Shown: piece after piece, positions 30,749 to 43,320 of the stretch
Numbering within the stretch: the first letter of the stretch is position 1
Layout: each line of letters opens with the position of its first letter
NCBI GenBank assembly: GCA_030867875.1
Contig: JAOWCC010001634.1
Span: 38,335,403-38,399,402 of the forward strand
Reading direction: 5' to 3'
Origin: Actinernus sp. WN-2022
Lineage: Eukaryota; Cnidaria; Anthozoa; Actiniaria; Actinernidae
DNA length: 64,000 bases
The notes under the pieces: generated by a model
Told to the model about the DNA's origin: nothing
The model's input: only the letters and a program-made list of their open reading frames with translations
Databases searched by the model: none
Made by a program: the position numbers and the translations under genes

Positions 30749-33700
30749 TATTTAATTTGCTTTAACACCTGAAAAATGTATCTATGACATTATGTAGCTT
30801 ATGAAACATACTTTTGAATCAACAGAGGCTGGAAATAGTTTACATAAATTATAAAATACTCTAATTCTTAGTTGGAATCGAGTGTTATTGTTCAAGTTTG
30901 AAGTGTTCTCCCTGAATCCTGATTCTCCCTGCTCAAATATATATGGCAGCTGTCAGAGCGATCTTGTCTCCAAACTTGCCCTTTTCCCTTTCGCTTGTAC
31001 GTTGCTTAGCAGGTTAAACTTATGATACTTATAAGCTTAGTTATAGTGCATGTGACGCGCTGTCAGGGTCAAGCAACATAAATTGTTTGATTCGATTTAG
31101 CGGTCTCTCTTTTGATTTCTCCACAAAAGAGTGCTCCTGCAGTGGTTTGATAAAAATACGTGCACATGCATGCACAGTTAGGGCAGTTGACATAGGCAGT
31201 TAGGGTAGAGGCTTGGGTGATTTGTCAATAACAATCCAATTTTTCTTTCTAACTTGATGGGTGGCATAGTGGTGTGAGTGCTCGCCTCTCACCACTGTCA
31301 CCCATGTTCAAATCCCAGATTTGGTATCACATGTGAGTTGAGTTTGTCTGTTGTGTTGTTCTCTCCCTTGCCACAAGGGTTTCCTTCAGGTTCTTATGTG
31401 AGTTTGACAGTAGTATGTACAGAATATATGAATGTAGTGTGTGTAGATGTTCAGGTCATTCGCATGCATTTGCTAGAGGCCTAACATGTCTCATCCTCTG
31501 ATGAGGGCAAACAAAAAACTTTTTCAAATACTGCAATGAGGATTTAAGATGTGTCAAAGTTACGTATAGTTTAGATACGGTTAAACGTCAATACCTCATT
31601 GATAACAGTGTTGTCAACAACTTTTAATATATTCTTACTATATATGTAATCCATATTTTTGTAACAAAAATATTGTTCATTCAGATTTGGCAAATATAGC
31701 AGATAAGTGCATACAAGCTTAAACACTTATTTTATCTGCCTTGGTTATTTGTAAACAGGTGTTGATGTTTCTCAAGAAACGAAATGTTGTAAGTGATGTT
31801 ATTTCGAAATTTGAAGAGGAGAAAGTAAGTATAAAAACATTAAATATAATTTAATTACTACACTAAATTCAGTGTATATGAATAGTGTAACTATATATAA
31901 CATATAATAGATAGATAATAGTAGAAAGAATTAATCAAACTTGATATCAATTCATCTTTTATTTAAAACTTGAGGCTTAAAGGCCACTAGTTAAATAAGA
32001 GTGAATGATTGAATTCAGTTCTGATTTCTCATTCGTAATGCTATATCCCTGGCAATTAAATGGTGGTTTCTCAAAAGTGTCAGTGAGGCTTAAATTATTT
32101 TTACAGTAGCTATTGTTTTGCTACAGTTAATGAGCCACATGCTCTAAATTTAAGACCTGTTTGGTACAGTACTGTACTGTATCTGTATCTGGTTGAATGT
32201 TTAAAGATACATACATGTACATTGTAGTTTGTTCATTCATTTTGAATATACAGTTGTACTGGTAAATATAATATTAATAATCTTTTCCTTTGCTTATGAA
32301 AGCTGTAGTTTAATCTGTATTGAATTATATGTAAATATCTGTCTGTCTGTCTGCTTCCAGATAACGTTAGAACCTCACAATCTAAAGGAGAATTTAAATG
32401 TAATTTGTTTCCCTGCAGTCTTATCTCTACATGATTATACTGTTTGCATCATATTTTTATTGTAAAGCAACTTATTTTAGGAATCTTCTGAAATTTTAGC
32501 TAATTATGATTTACCGTAAATGCTCTATTAAGTGCCCCATCTCTAATAAGTAGGAATTTTGTGTTAAGTGCCCCTCTCTAATTAGCACCCCCTCTCCAAT
32601 AAGCATCCATCCCTTGACATCGAGAACTAACACTGAGAACTGACACTAGGGACCTTAAGCAACCACGACGGCAACGTCTAGGACGACAGCATAAAATAAT
32701 AGCATTAATTACAAAATACAATAACTGCATGTGAAAATGCACGTACATGTAGTCGCCTACATTTTCACCGTTCTCTGCAAAAACACAACGTGAAAACCCC
32801 AAATTGTACGTTTGAAAGACAACGCGAACGTAGAAAGTAAATGAAATCATTTTTCGTTCGGCGTGATCAGAACCCTATTGTCATTATATTTTTCGAAAAT
32901 CTGGTTTTGAAAAACAATTGAAGGCGAACAAGGGAAATAGTAAACACCAAATTTCGGGAGAAATTATTTTCTACGTACCGCCGTCGCCGCCGTCGCTGTC
33001 CTGGTTGCTTAAGGTCCCTACTGTTCTGCTGCAAATGTTATTGGTCATGGTACAGTGCACCGAAGCATTGTTTTATAAGGGACTAAATGCCTCTTTTTTT
33101 CTTCGTTTTGAAGACAGTTTTAAGTTGTTTTGAAATTTATAGCGTTCTCGTTTTTGGGCAAGTGTATGTGATAGAGGAAATTGAATAAGCGCCTCTTTCT
33201 ATGTTCCAAGCGCCTCGTCTCTAATAAGCGCCCCCTAAGACCCCCAGAATTAAATAAGTGCCCCGGACACTTAATAGACTATTTACGATATATACATTAT
33301 ATTTTTACTGTATATGTCACAGCTTTTATGAAAAGCAATTTGTAATGGTTATCAATCAGTCAACAAGGGTTACATTTAATAGTGCATAGCACTTAAATGA
33401 ACTTGTTGATTCATTCATTCTGTCTGTCTGTTTATTTGTCTACTCAAGTTGACGAAAGATTATCTTGGGCCACTCATGTTGATCATTTGGCAAAAAATGT
33501 TTCCTCTGCAATTGGGGGTTTAAGGCAGATTATACAATATGTTAATGAAGACACCCTTAGTTCAGTTTCTTTGATTATTGTGATGTTGTATGGGATAACA
33601 TATTGAATACAAAGATTACAAAATAGGAGAGTAATTAGGAGGGGAAGACACCTTTGGAGGTCTACATGTTGACGAAGCTAGTAGTTTGTCCCACTTTTAA

Positions 33701-36700
33701 AAAATCTTATTACTATATACTATTAACTTGATATTTCTTTTTGTTATTGTAAATATTAATTGGCTTTCATGAAAATCAATTGGTATTAAATAATAAATAA
33801 ATAATATTGGCATTGGTATAGTGCTTATTAATCTCTGTTCTAAGCACTTTACAATGTAAAGGATTTTACATATAACCCATGAGAAACGGACTGCTAATTG
33901 GCGCATATGGCTGCCATGCAGTTTACAATCTTGAGAGTATGTGTTAGTATTGTAGGTACTGTTACTGGTGACAGCCAGAGGGCTTATTATGTCCCCCAGT
34001 GGTTCTTTTACGTCCTTCCCGTTCATATTTGTGTAGTGTAGTTACCGCCATTAACGTGGTCATCCAAGCCACGGATATTGACAGAACTCCAAGTATAAAT
34101 AAATTTCAGTTCAGTTTTGTCTGTCTGTCATCATGTGTGAACCATGTCTTCAAATACAATTCAGATTTATCTCTTGTGCTACAGTCAGTAGATTCGGTGG
34201 ATGCAGAATAATAATTATTAATTGCTTTATCATTTATTCAACAGATGGACTGTGAGGCGATTTCATTTTCACCGGAGAATGTCTTAGAGGAGCTAGGATT
34301 GAAAAAAGGAGATGTATATGCACTGAAAGCTATGTGCTCAAAAAGGTGTGAAACCACAAAATGTGATAACAGCTGCAAGAGAGTCGTAAAAGGCGGCTAG
34401 TTGACGAAATTAAGCAAGGTAGGCAAGGAAGGCAAAATAAAGAAAAGCAAAAAGGAACAAACAAGAACGCTGTCAATTCATCTGTTCAAAAAAGAAACCG
34501 ACGCATATCTTTAGGATGGATGCATTATAATTCCCTGAAAAAAAAGTATGTCAGCATTCGAGCAAATAGAGGAGGAGGAACTCGGACACTAGATCTGCCA
34601 CTAAACACGACAAAAAGTGAACTGATAGCAGAAGGGAAAGCTTTATTTTATGAAGATGGAGAATCGCTGGAAGGAAATGCATTTAACATGGAATTTACAC
34701 TGGTAAATTTTAAAGACTCTATGTCGACCGGCATCCATTGCGGGCGTTTGTTTTTATTTTGATTCAAGAATTCGACCTGGCGTTCCTCGCTAGCCTTCGT
34801 GACGGCCATCTTGATCTCACAAGACATCGGAAGACGAATTGCAGAGGATTAATGTTTATGGTGAGTTTTAAGTTTCTATGAAACGCCAACAAGTCAATAG
34901 ACAATACGATCGGTATTTATCTGTGTTTCTTTCAATTCAATTTTACTGAAGGTTGCCGGCGAAGCCGAAGTTCTACACGAAGACAGAGCCGATATTTGCA
35001 GTTCAACTTATACTTGTATTATTTCTATATATAAAAAAAAAAGGAAAGATGGCCAAACACGTGGCTGCCCTTTTAGCAAGGCTGACTTAGAATGTATGGC
35101 GAATCGGTATAAGTGTGGTACATCGAGAAAGCTATGTGCAACTGAAGGTATGAACAGCTGAAAAGAAAGTCAAAAGTTTGTGCAATCAACAAAACACCCG
35201 ACTAAATATTTTTATCACAGCCAAACTAAAGACAAAAATAAAAAGGTGTAAAACATGTTTTTGTATTACGAACATTATTTCAGAATTAGAAACAGTTCCT
35301 CAAGGAAGTGCCATTATGTAAGTGTACCAGACTGTTCACTAGTGAGAACACAAACAGGAAATAGCTAGTGTATTAAAGTACACGATTTATATTTTTCAGA
35401 AGGATTTTAGTATAATCTCTCCACATTTCTTTTTATAAAGATTTCTTTAACGATTTAGCACGACGACAGAGTTGAAATTCTTGTAAAACTCCGGGGGGGG
35501 GGGGGGGGTACTCTGTCCTGAACAGGGTATATAATTTCATGAGTCTGTCCTACCTGTCCTAACCAGGGTATTGATTGCACGATTATCCTCGTCTCACCGG
35601 TCTTTAACAAGTCATCAGTGACTCCACAAGATCATTGTCACCCAATCATTGCAATTGCCAATAAAACACAATTGTGTAAAACAAGACAGTCTGTATTTTG
35701 TCATTTGTCCTAAACAGGGTCCTAAACTAGAGGGTGTTGTGCTACACAGGGTAGGTATTTAGAGTTTTTCTGTCCTAAACAGGGTCAGGGTTTCAACCCT
35801 ATACCCAAACATGGGTCCAGTACCCCCCGGGGTAAAACTGTCGAACAATGGCTGTGGGAGCTTAGATTTTAAAATCTTCACGAGTCACAAATCCAGGCCC
35901 AGAACCCGGAATTCCAGGAACGTTGTGCCTTGCTCCTGAGAATAAAATTTAATGTTACAGACGAAGGGAATGCATCACTTCATACGCCCTGGACGAAGCC
36001 TAACATGTCTAAACAGACATGTTCTCGAAATTGCCGTTCGCTGTAGGTGAAATTAGGGTGGATCTTCTAGACATTTCAATGGCCAGCTACTGCAAGACAG
36101 CCTAGACAGTTTGTTTTGTGGGAGCATGGCCATAAAAAACATCCATCAACAGATCCCTCCCCAGACAATGTCTATATAGCCTTGAGATCTGATTAGATGG
36201 GATGCTTGTTGAAAAATTCCAAAGGAACCAATACCATAGAGGTACCGTTGGCATTTCAAATTAAACACCCAAAATATGCATTTTTACCCCAAAAGGTATG
36301 AGCATCGCCATCAGCTAGATATAGGGAGTCACACCCAGGAGAGTCCCCGTCCCCCCCCCCCCCCCCCGCACAGCTGAGTTCACACAAACTATGAACAGGG
36401 ATGGACGGATGGATTATTAAAGTGAGGTGGGACCCATTGAATGCCCTGGTTTGTTGGAATGTGTAATATCTATATTTTCAAACTAATTTATCTTCAGAAT
36501 ATTCTTTAAACAAGTTAATTGCTTGCATGAATTGTTTTGCGATTATCATCTGCTTGTAGGAATTTCTTGGTTAACTTTTACCTAGCACAATTTTTTTAGT
36601 GGGGAGTTGTCAACCACAGTCCAGTCAGTGGTTTCTAATGATCCACCCCTTACAAACACTTTTCCTATAGCCCACATTCGATATAGCATAGGGGGTGGAG

Positions 36701-39700
36701 TCAGGTGGGCTCTCACAAATATTAGTCAGAGAAACAAAGTTGAGGGTTTATATCAGGTTTATACAACATCAAATTTCCAAGGAAAATATCAGATTATAGG
36801 CTCAAGACAGAAAGTCTGTATTCACTGCTTTCTTATCCCCAAATTGTGCAATTTGTTGGAGGACACTTTGTATAAATACAATAGTTATTCATCTTTCCTG
36901 GAACAACTCATCTTTTCCAAAAACATTGTCCCATGGAAGATAAGAAAGCTATTGTGCTTATGCAAAGTGCCCTCCAAGAATTGAAACATTTTGGGTTGAG
37001 AAAGTGGTGAATCTTTATTGTTCAAATAAAATAACAATTCCTTTGCTCTCATTGGACAAAGATGACCAGACACATGACTAGGCAATATGAGAGCATAGTG
37101 GAAAGTGCCCAGCTAGCACTATTGCAAAAAAAACACAGAGTAATAAACAACAACAATAGAGTTTCTGTTGTGGGCCTATAGTGCAATATTCATTTACCTG
37201 ACATATATTAGTTGTTAGAAATCAATTGTGCTCTATCAGCAATGCTGCAATCTAATTGGCTAAGCTACTCACTACAACACTTGTGTGGTATATACTAAAA
37301 ACATTATTCAACACAGATCCAGTGACAATTGGTGGATATTTACCTCCCTGTGAAGTGACATGGCAAGTTACAGTGTCACAACTTCAACATGGCTACTGAT
37401 GTCTAGGCCTTTAAATATTATTGGCTTGGGGACTACCAAAGTCTGGATCATTTGTTATAAACTTGTGCTGTGACTGGCTGGTTAGTGTCGGGTGGTCCTG
37501 TTAGAAGTAGTCACACTGTAAATATCCACTACTAGTCACAGACACTGTAAGGGATATTTATTTAATTATTTCTTAGCCCTAAATCTGCTGCAATATTAAG
37601 TAATCAAATAAATCAATTCTGGGCTTTCTCGTAAAGCAATAGTTGGAGCCAGATGTCTTGGATGTTGTTGTGGCAGAGGCACTACCTTTAAAATTATGTG
37701 CTGTAATATAAGGGATAAGTGTTTTTGAGGAATAATTCTCAAGTTGTGATTCTAATTGTCACCACAGAGCTAAGGCTTATGATTTGAGAAATAGGATTTT
37801 AGTGTGAAACCCTGATCCTTGGGCCTATGTAGCTACAATGTATTACAAGGTTACTCTTGTAATTTTGAGAATGCATTCAAGAAAAAATGAAATTCCCTAC
37901 CCTATAGAAGACTTATTAACTTGAAGCTAAATACTGAAGAACTTCAAGAATGCTAAAGGTACAAGTACAATAGTTTATTAGCATTCCCATATACATACAT
38001 GGTATTGCCTAATTAATATACAATCACACTGAGATTAGAGAAGTGAAAAAAATTATACAGTTCTTTGTAACAAGATATTTCTCCTCTCAAAAGGAGAATT
38101 TAAAAGGAGAATTTACTAAAGGTAAATTGTATAGCCTACGTGTATATCAGACCAATACGATTGTGAAACCTGCATGCAACTGTACTCACTCATGAAATTA
38201 CATAATGATAGTGACATGACATGTATAAAGTTCTTGAGGTAGACTTTGCTCGTGCTGATCACCTCCAGATCCTGTTGTGCTGATTGGACATGAACTGAAG
38301 ACAAGACCAATACGTAAAAAAAGATAAGAACATATTTACGTCAGTAGAGCAGAGAGTGAGAACAGACTACAAACTCAAGTACAGAGCGCAAAGAATTTCA
38401 AGTATTACTTACTGCAGTAAAACTTGAGCGAATTCACTGTCCGCGAGTCTTGAATAACCCTTCGAGGCTTTCCAATCCCTCCACTGGTCTTGTACCGATT
38501 CTCTTAAGTATATCACTTTCAAAGTCACTGTTTTTTTGGGCCGTCCTCCTCTAACTAGTTGCCGATTTGGTTCGGCCTTGGACGCCATCTAAAAGATGGA
38601 CGTCTCTAAGTTTAAACTCATGACTCATAACAGGTCTAACAAGAGTATAGAACGGAATGATTCTTGCCAAATAACTGAATGTGAAGTTAACTGATTGACT
38701 TATACGTCTTTTGAGAGTAATTCTTTCCTAAAAATCGAAATGATTACAAGGATCAAAGAAGATTACTGAGCGACTACAGCTTTCCACGCTAAAACTCGAC
38801 TTTCGTATGATACGAAACTCCAAAGCGCCCGCATTGCATGCCGGTCGACATAGAGTCTTTAAAGGAGAGATTATTGAATCTCTTAAAGATAAAGATGGAA
38901 AAGAAGTGCCGTTTTCTATTCAAGCCTATTTTGACATGCACAAACTTTGCAGAGTATTTCTATACCTGGCAAGTAGACCTATCCCATCCACTGAAATTTC
39001 TGAAGAGGAGAGCTATGAAGCCGCACCAACTAGCACAACCATGGAGTTTAAACACAAGGCTCACAATGATAGCGATAGTGATAGTGAATTTGAGAACTCA
39101 CCTTTCTCAAACGATGATACTTCTCAATCAGTAATCAAAAACAAGGGCCGAATATGGCGGGACAACCTAAATGCAGCGCCAGCACTTCAAGAAAGAAACT
39201 CTGGTAACCAGGATGATGACATCCAGCAGAGCCCATGTAATATCCCTTTACTTGGGACCTCGAATGAAAGGAATGTCCTACGAGACGATCAGGATAAGGC
39301 ATACCAACTGAGCCTAGAGGCTGATCAGAAGAAGGACAGAGACAGGATCCAGAATTTAAAACAAGAGATCACTGAAGTTCAAAGACTCGAAACCTTACGA
39401 CAGACAAGAATGGAGAGATTACCACCTGAAACAGAGAGTGACAGTGTACGAATAACTGTGCAGCATTCTTCTAATGGTAGACTGTCACGTTTCTTTGGAA
39501 AAGAAGAAACAATGTTTGCTGTGTATGACTGGGTAGGATCGCTGAGCATCCACCCTGAATTTTTTTCACTATCAACAACGCAAAGAAATTCGATCAGACA
39601 CACTAAAGTTTCGCCATCCGATAGCGTGACTGAATACCATGACCGTGTTCTACACATGGAATCAGAGGGAGAACCTGAATCAGAAGATTCTGAAGTGAGT

Positions 39701-42700
39701 ATCAAAGGATTTGGCATCAGTGACTGTGACAACAACGACACATTGCCACTGGAAAACACACACTTCCTAGTTGCACCTATAGACGAAAAGCCTCCGATCC
39801 AGATAATGGAAGGTGATAGGTATGTGTGTAGCAATTCAAGCGCCCCTCTACAATAAATGCCCCCCCCCCCCCTCTCCCCAGGTGTTACATATAAATAGAA
39901 TGATTTCAATATGTCCACATTATAAGAATATTATTAAGGCATTGTATGTATTGCATTATATATGTTTTAACCCTGCAACCATGTTGATTCCAGGAGAATA
40001 AAATCATTTGTTTTTGCCACTGGTAAACTCTTTCTGAAACACATCAGTGGGAGGCTAAAACATATTGTTTTAACCAACACGTCATACTGGCAGTGATGAC
40101 TGCCGTCTGATGCCTATTGGAAAACATATGGAGTCACCCCCTCCCTCCTGATTCTCATGCATTTTCTGCAAGTTCCTTTGCCTGTTTCTATCAGATAAAC
40201 ATATATGGCTATTGCCATTTTAGGCACTGGGACCAATATGTCTCATAAAAATAACACCACAAGAAAGATCACATCGAAATTAGTTAAATAACCAAGCTTG
40301 TGGTTTGGTTAAACTGAATGGGAAACGAATGGCGGACTTTTAAACATCGCTAAAATTACAGAGAAACGCATGGAAGAAATGACGAGTGTCTCCTGTGATT
40401 TTTATAAATAATGTCACATGTTTAGTAGCAAACCAATCTTCCCCAAACGTGATAAACCTACTATTTTTTGTTTGATCTTTCATTTGGTGTAAAATAAATA
40501 AATAAATAAAAGTTTTATTTGTAGCAGGCTAGTGTTTACAGCTTACAGCTGGTGGGGGCCTGCTTTTACTCCACACACACTCCCCACTACATTCATATAT
40601 TCTGTACATACTACTCTCGACTCACCAGTTGATTTTTACGGAGGGAGGAAACCGGAGAACCCAGAGAAAACCCTCGGAGCAATGTGGCGCCGCGTCCGGA
40701 AATCGAACCCGGGCCACAGTGGTGAGAGGCGAGCGCAAACACGCTACGCCACCCAGCGCAAACACGCTACACCCACCCAGCTCCAGTGTAATCAGGTTTA
40801 CTTATTATTTTACCCCTCTGTCCCAGCTCTTAAGCTTACTCCTTTCTAAAGTAGTCAATTCATGTACACTTTTGTCAACGTGTACATTGTTTGTTCTCCA
40901 GTAGTGATGAAAAAACTGATGTTTCATGTACAGTGGCTCCTACAAACCAACCCACAACAAAGGTATCATTATTACAGTTACTTTATGATGTACCAAATTG
41001 AAGAAAGGTTGTGTGAGTAAAACAAAATATGCTGATTCACAGCCATTTAGAGTGCTCAACGATAATTTCATGCAGTAGCATCTCCAACCCTCCCGGGTTA
41101 CATAATAACAATTACGAGTAAAACAGAAAGTTAAATGTATTATTTCAATGACGTCCTACTGATAGTACAAACACGTACGAGACCGCAGGTCGAGTATTTG
41201 TACCTGCTCAAGAATTCTTCCAAACTTACCGAGGTTTGCATAAGCCTGTGCAAACACGGAAGATCGGTTTTATTTTTTTATATAATAATTTTTGATTTAA
41301 TTTTTTTTTTTTTTAAATAAGATTTTATTTATCACATGAAAATCTCAATTCTCCATACATGATAAGAGCCAATCAGATCGCCGTTTCATTCTGGGAAATG
41401 CCAGAGTTTCTGCTCGACTAGGGAGGCGAGGAATGTGCCACTATTTCATAGGATTTACTCCCAAAACGATGTAAAAAAAAATCACGAAACAACAATTAGA
41501 CAACAATTATTCTAAAGAAGTGCCTCAATCCAAACTTCGAGGAAAATGTTTGTTTGGGAGTGAGAAAAGTGTACATTTAAGCTTCAGTTGGTGATCGTCG
41601 TTCTTCATAAGAACAAAGTTTTTTGGACTTTTGGACTTCATAGGAACAAAAACTTTTCTTAACAAATTAAATTACAGAATACATTACAGAAAATGTTTGT
41701 TTGGGAGTGAGAAAAGTGTACATTTAAGCTTCAGTTGGTGATCGTCGTTCTTCATAAGAACAAAGTTTTTTGGACTTTTGGACTACATAGGAACAAAAAC
41801 TTTTCTTAACAAATTAAATTACAGAATACATCTACTTCATTCTTTGCGCCATTAAAATTGTGTATAAACTGAAACCCACGTAGATTGTTGATTGTCGGTC
41901 GATATGAATTAGGCGCCATTTACAATCGCAAGTTCTTTTTGGTTCAATCTCGCCAACCGCTAGATTTTTTTTACGTTTAGCTGGCAATGGCTCTTTCATA
42001 TCTTTTCGGCATGATTGGAATCTACATGGAAATTAGGAAATTTGTTTTGGTAAAGTATTTCCTTTTATAGAATTTACCGTAAATAATAAAGTATGGTACG
42101 AACACAGAGAAATGTGACGTCATTCCCATGTTTGCATAGCTAATGAGAGTGCGCGCACTATCTAAATTATTTTATAATTAGCTTTGTTACAATGAAACGT
42201 GCTTATATATACGTGTTTTTTTTTACTTTTAAGAGGAGAGAACTTCGACGTCGCTGTGTGGATGCTTTGTGCAAGTTGGATAATAATGTAAACATCACAG
42301 TCCACAGAGATGCGATATTTGAAACAGTGTTGGGTCTATATCAAGATGTCTCATTTTGTAGGTCTGCCTACCCGTGCTTGGAATTTGAAGGCGAGGATTG
42401 GGAAGATTTAGATGGTCTCAAACGTGAATTCTACTCAGAGTTTTGGGAGAAAGCCTTCATTAAATTCTTTGAAGGAGCAGCAGGAACTTTCACCCCAAGA
42501 ACAAGTCCCGACGTTACAGAAGATACGTTGATGTTGCTTGGAAGAATAGCTTCACATGGATATATTCTTTGTGGAGTCTTCCCTATTCGCCTTTGCAAAT
42601 CCTTTGTTTTGGCCTCGATCTGTGGAGCTGACGCTGTTACTGACGATGAATTGCTATCTTCTCTCCTTGCCTACCATACCGACTATGAACGCGAGGTGCT

Positions 42701-43310
42701 GCAGAAAGCGCTAAGTCCCAGCAATGGTGACACTTACTCGTCAGATTTGGAGGAGGCACTCATTGATGTACTCGAGCCATGTAATTTACGAAAGGTTCCT
42801 ACTCCAACCTCGTTAAGACCGCAGCTGATAGCCGTCGCAAAATGTGAGTTCATCAACAAGGTGTCGTGGGCTGTAAAGAGTTTCCAGAAGGGCCTGGCAG
42901 ACTGTCATGACATATGGGAGGACACCACCAAGGAAGAAATAGAAGGCATGTACGCTGATCTTGTACCAACCTCAGCATCCGTCTTGGCCCTCTTGCAGGT
43001 TGAAGATGAATCCCAGATGACCAGTGGTAAGAAGGAAGTACTAAACTACTTGAAGAGGTTCATTCGAAGTGCAGATGATGCGAGCCTAAGGAAGATACTG
43101 AGGTACATTACTGGCTCAGAGTTACTTACGGTTGACAAGATCACAGTAGTTTTCCACGCTAACACTGGAAGCGTTCCTGAAATCGTTTCCCACACATGTT
43201 CAGCCGTTCTTGACTTGCCTTCATCGGGTTATCTTAGTTTTAATGACTTCAGAGATCAAGTCACCAACATCCTCAATAACCCGTTGTCCTGGAGGTTTTC
43301 CCTCATTTAG
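30708..43310 (+). CDS. SAM-like / GGGTR / UBX-like / HECT protein (ubiquitin-ligase-like), spliced, frame-broken
   Basis: Read exons: 30,708-30,731; 31,759-31,824; 34,245-34,713 continuing at 38,863-39,819 (split by a transposon); 40,902-40,962; 42,234-43,310. All introns are GT-AG and the phases agree. About 880 residues: a SAM-like fold (about 9-65; KFEEEK, ELGLKKGDVYALK), a basic region with the GGGTR motif (about 139), a region with PFSIQAYF and LYLASRP, a UIM-like helix (DQDKAYQLSLEADQKK, about 330-345), a UBX-like domain (about 375-430; RITVQ, GRLSRFF, VYDWV), and a divergent HECT domain (526-884) with ASHGYILCGVFPIR and the cysteine of SHTCSAVLDLP (codon 43,197-43,199). A one-base frame change near 34,375-34,397 breaks exon 3. 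Predicted role: attach ubiquitin to target proteins. Confidence 0.7.
31256..31490 (+). repeat. tRNA-derived SINE (intron 1)
   Basis: tRNA-like head GGTGGCATAGTGGTGTGAGT with B box ATGTTCAAATCCC. The tail shares AGTAGTATGTACAGAATATA with the minus-strand copy at 40,545-40,790. Confidence 0.75.
32512..33290. mobile_element. TA-flanked repeat with CGTAAAT termini, split by a MITE
   Basis: The left end TACCGTAAATGCTCTATTAAGT pattern recurs inverted at the right end (ACTTAATAGACTATTTACG), with AAGTGCCCC/CTCTAATAAGCG blocks inside both halves. Flanking TA dinucleotides would suit a Tc1/mariner-like enzyme. It is interrupted at 32,648-33,019. It lies in intron 2 of the ligase-like gene. Confidence 0.6.
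32648..33019 (+). mobile_element. AGGGAC-family MITE, copy 2 (TSD ACT)
   Basis: Termini AGGGACCTTAAGCAACCA and the inverse (GGTTGCTTAAGGTCCCT) are flanked by ACT (32,645-32,647 and 33,020-33,022). The body is clearly homologous to 11,204-11,582. Confidence 0.85.
33440..33625 (+). pseudogene. LINE post-RT scrap
   Basis: VDERLSWATHVDHLAKNVSS is the LINE post-RT motif (compare the relic at 23,319-23,690). A frameshift follows before an FDYCDVVWDN-like phrase. It lies in intron 2. Confidence 0.65.
35489..35831. mobile_element. Poly-G-tipped MITE, copy 2 (TSD GTAAAACT)
   Basis: CCGGGG...GGGTAC at the left and GTACCCCCCGGG at the right, with TCCTAAACAGGGT repeats inside, flanked by the exact 8-bp repeat GTAAAACT (35,481-35,488 and 35,832-35,839). 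Confidence 0.8.
35840..38115. other. Interior of the TTAA element, no gene recognised
   Basis: Contains a poly-C tract (36,351-36,368) and a local inverted pair (TTCAAATTGTGCAATTTGTT-like sequence near 36,840 against CCAAGAATTGAAACATTTTG near 36,975). Short frames only. Confidence 0.4.
38422..38589 (-). CDS. First exon of the gene in the TTAA element
   Basis: The minus-strand ATG (38,589) in context AGATGGCGTCC opens a frame with RGGRPKKTVTLKVIYLRE and WRDWKASKGYSRLADSEFA that ends at a consensus donor (TACTGCA then GTAAGTAAT). The GRPKK.VTLKV and DSEFA pattern recurs, as I recall, at the N-terminus of cnidarian transposon-linked proteins; the function is unknown. Downstream exons were not found. 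Confidence 0.45.
39829..40520. other. Intron 3 of the ligase-like gene
   Basis: Starts at the donor GTATGTGTG (39,820). Holds a poly-C tract (39,859-39,872) and AAATAAATAAAT near 40,492. Nothing else recognised. Confidence 0.5.
40545..40790 (-). repeat. tRNA-derived SINE (minus)
   Basis: On the minus strand: tRNA-like head GGGTGGCGTAGCGTGTTTGC, then CTCGCCTCTCACCACTGTGG and B box GGGTTCGATTTCC, a body with TTTTCTCTGGGTTCTCCGG, and the tail shared with 31,256-31,490. The head is partly duplicated (GCGCAAACACGCTAC twice, 40,730-40,772). Confidence 0.75.
41544..41832 (+). repeat. Tandem duplication, ~146-bp unit
   Basis: GAAAATGTTTGTTTGGGAGT...TTACAGAATACA occurs at 41,544-41,690 and 41,691-41,832 almost without change, so the duplication is recent. 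It lies in intron 4 of the ligase-like gene. Confidence 0.8.
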
Positions 43311-43320
43311 TTTCCGTGAA

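Larger units (their letters stand above)
34714..38858 (-). mobile_element. 4.1-kb TTAA-flanked DNA transposon inside a coding exon
   Basis: Inverted termini AGACTCTATGTCGACCGGCA run for about 37 bp, and TTAA flanks both ends (34,710-34,713 and 38,859-38,862). TTAA targeting is shared by piggyBac and Kolobok elements. Removing the element with one TTAA rejoins the surrounding codons as VNFKGEII without a frame change. It carries a minus-strand coding exon near its right end, a start-like AAGATGGCCGTC (minus, ATG at about 34,808) near its left end, and a poly-G MITE. No transposase core was recognised in the middle, so it may be degraded or non-autonomous. Confidence 0.8.

Noticed and set aside
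36607..36984. 125-codon frame inside the TTAA element
   Set aside because: Covers a local inverted repeat; no recognisable domain and wrong strand relative to the element's gene.
39379..39918. 179-codon antisense frame opposite the UBX-coding exon
   Set aside because: The plus-strand frame has UBX-like and UIM-like motifs and correct splice phase; the antisense is a shadow.
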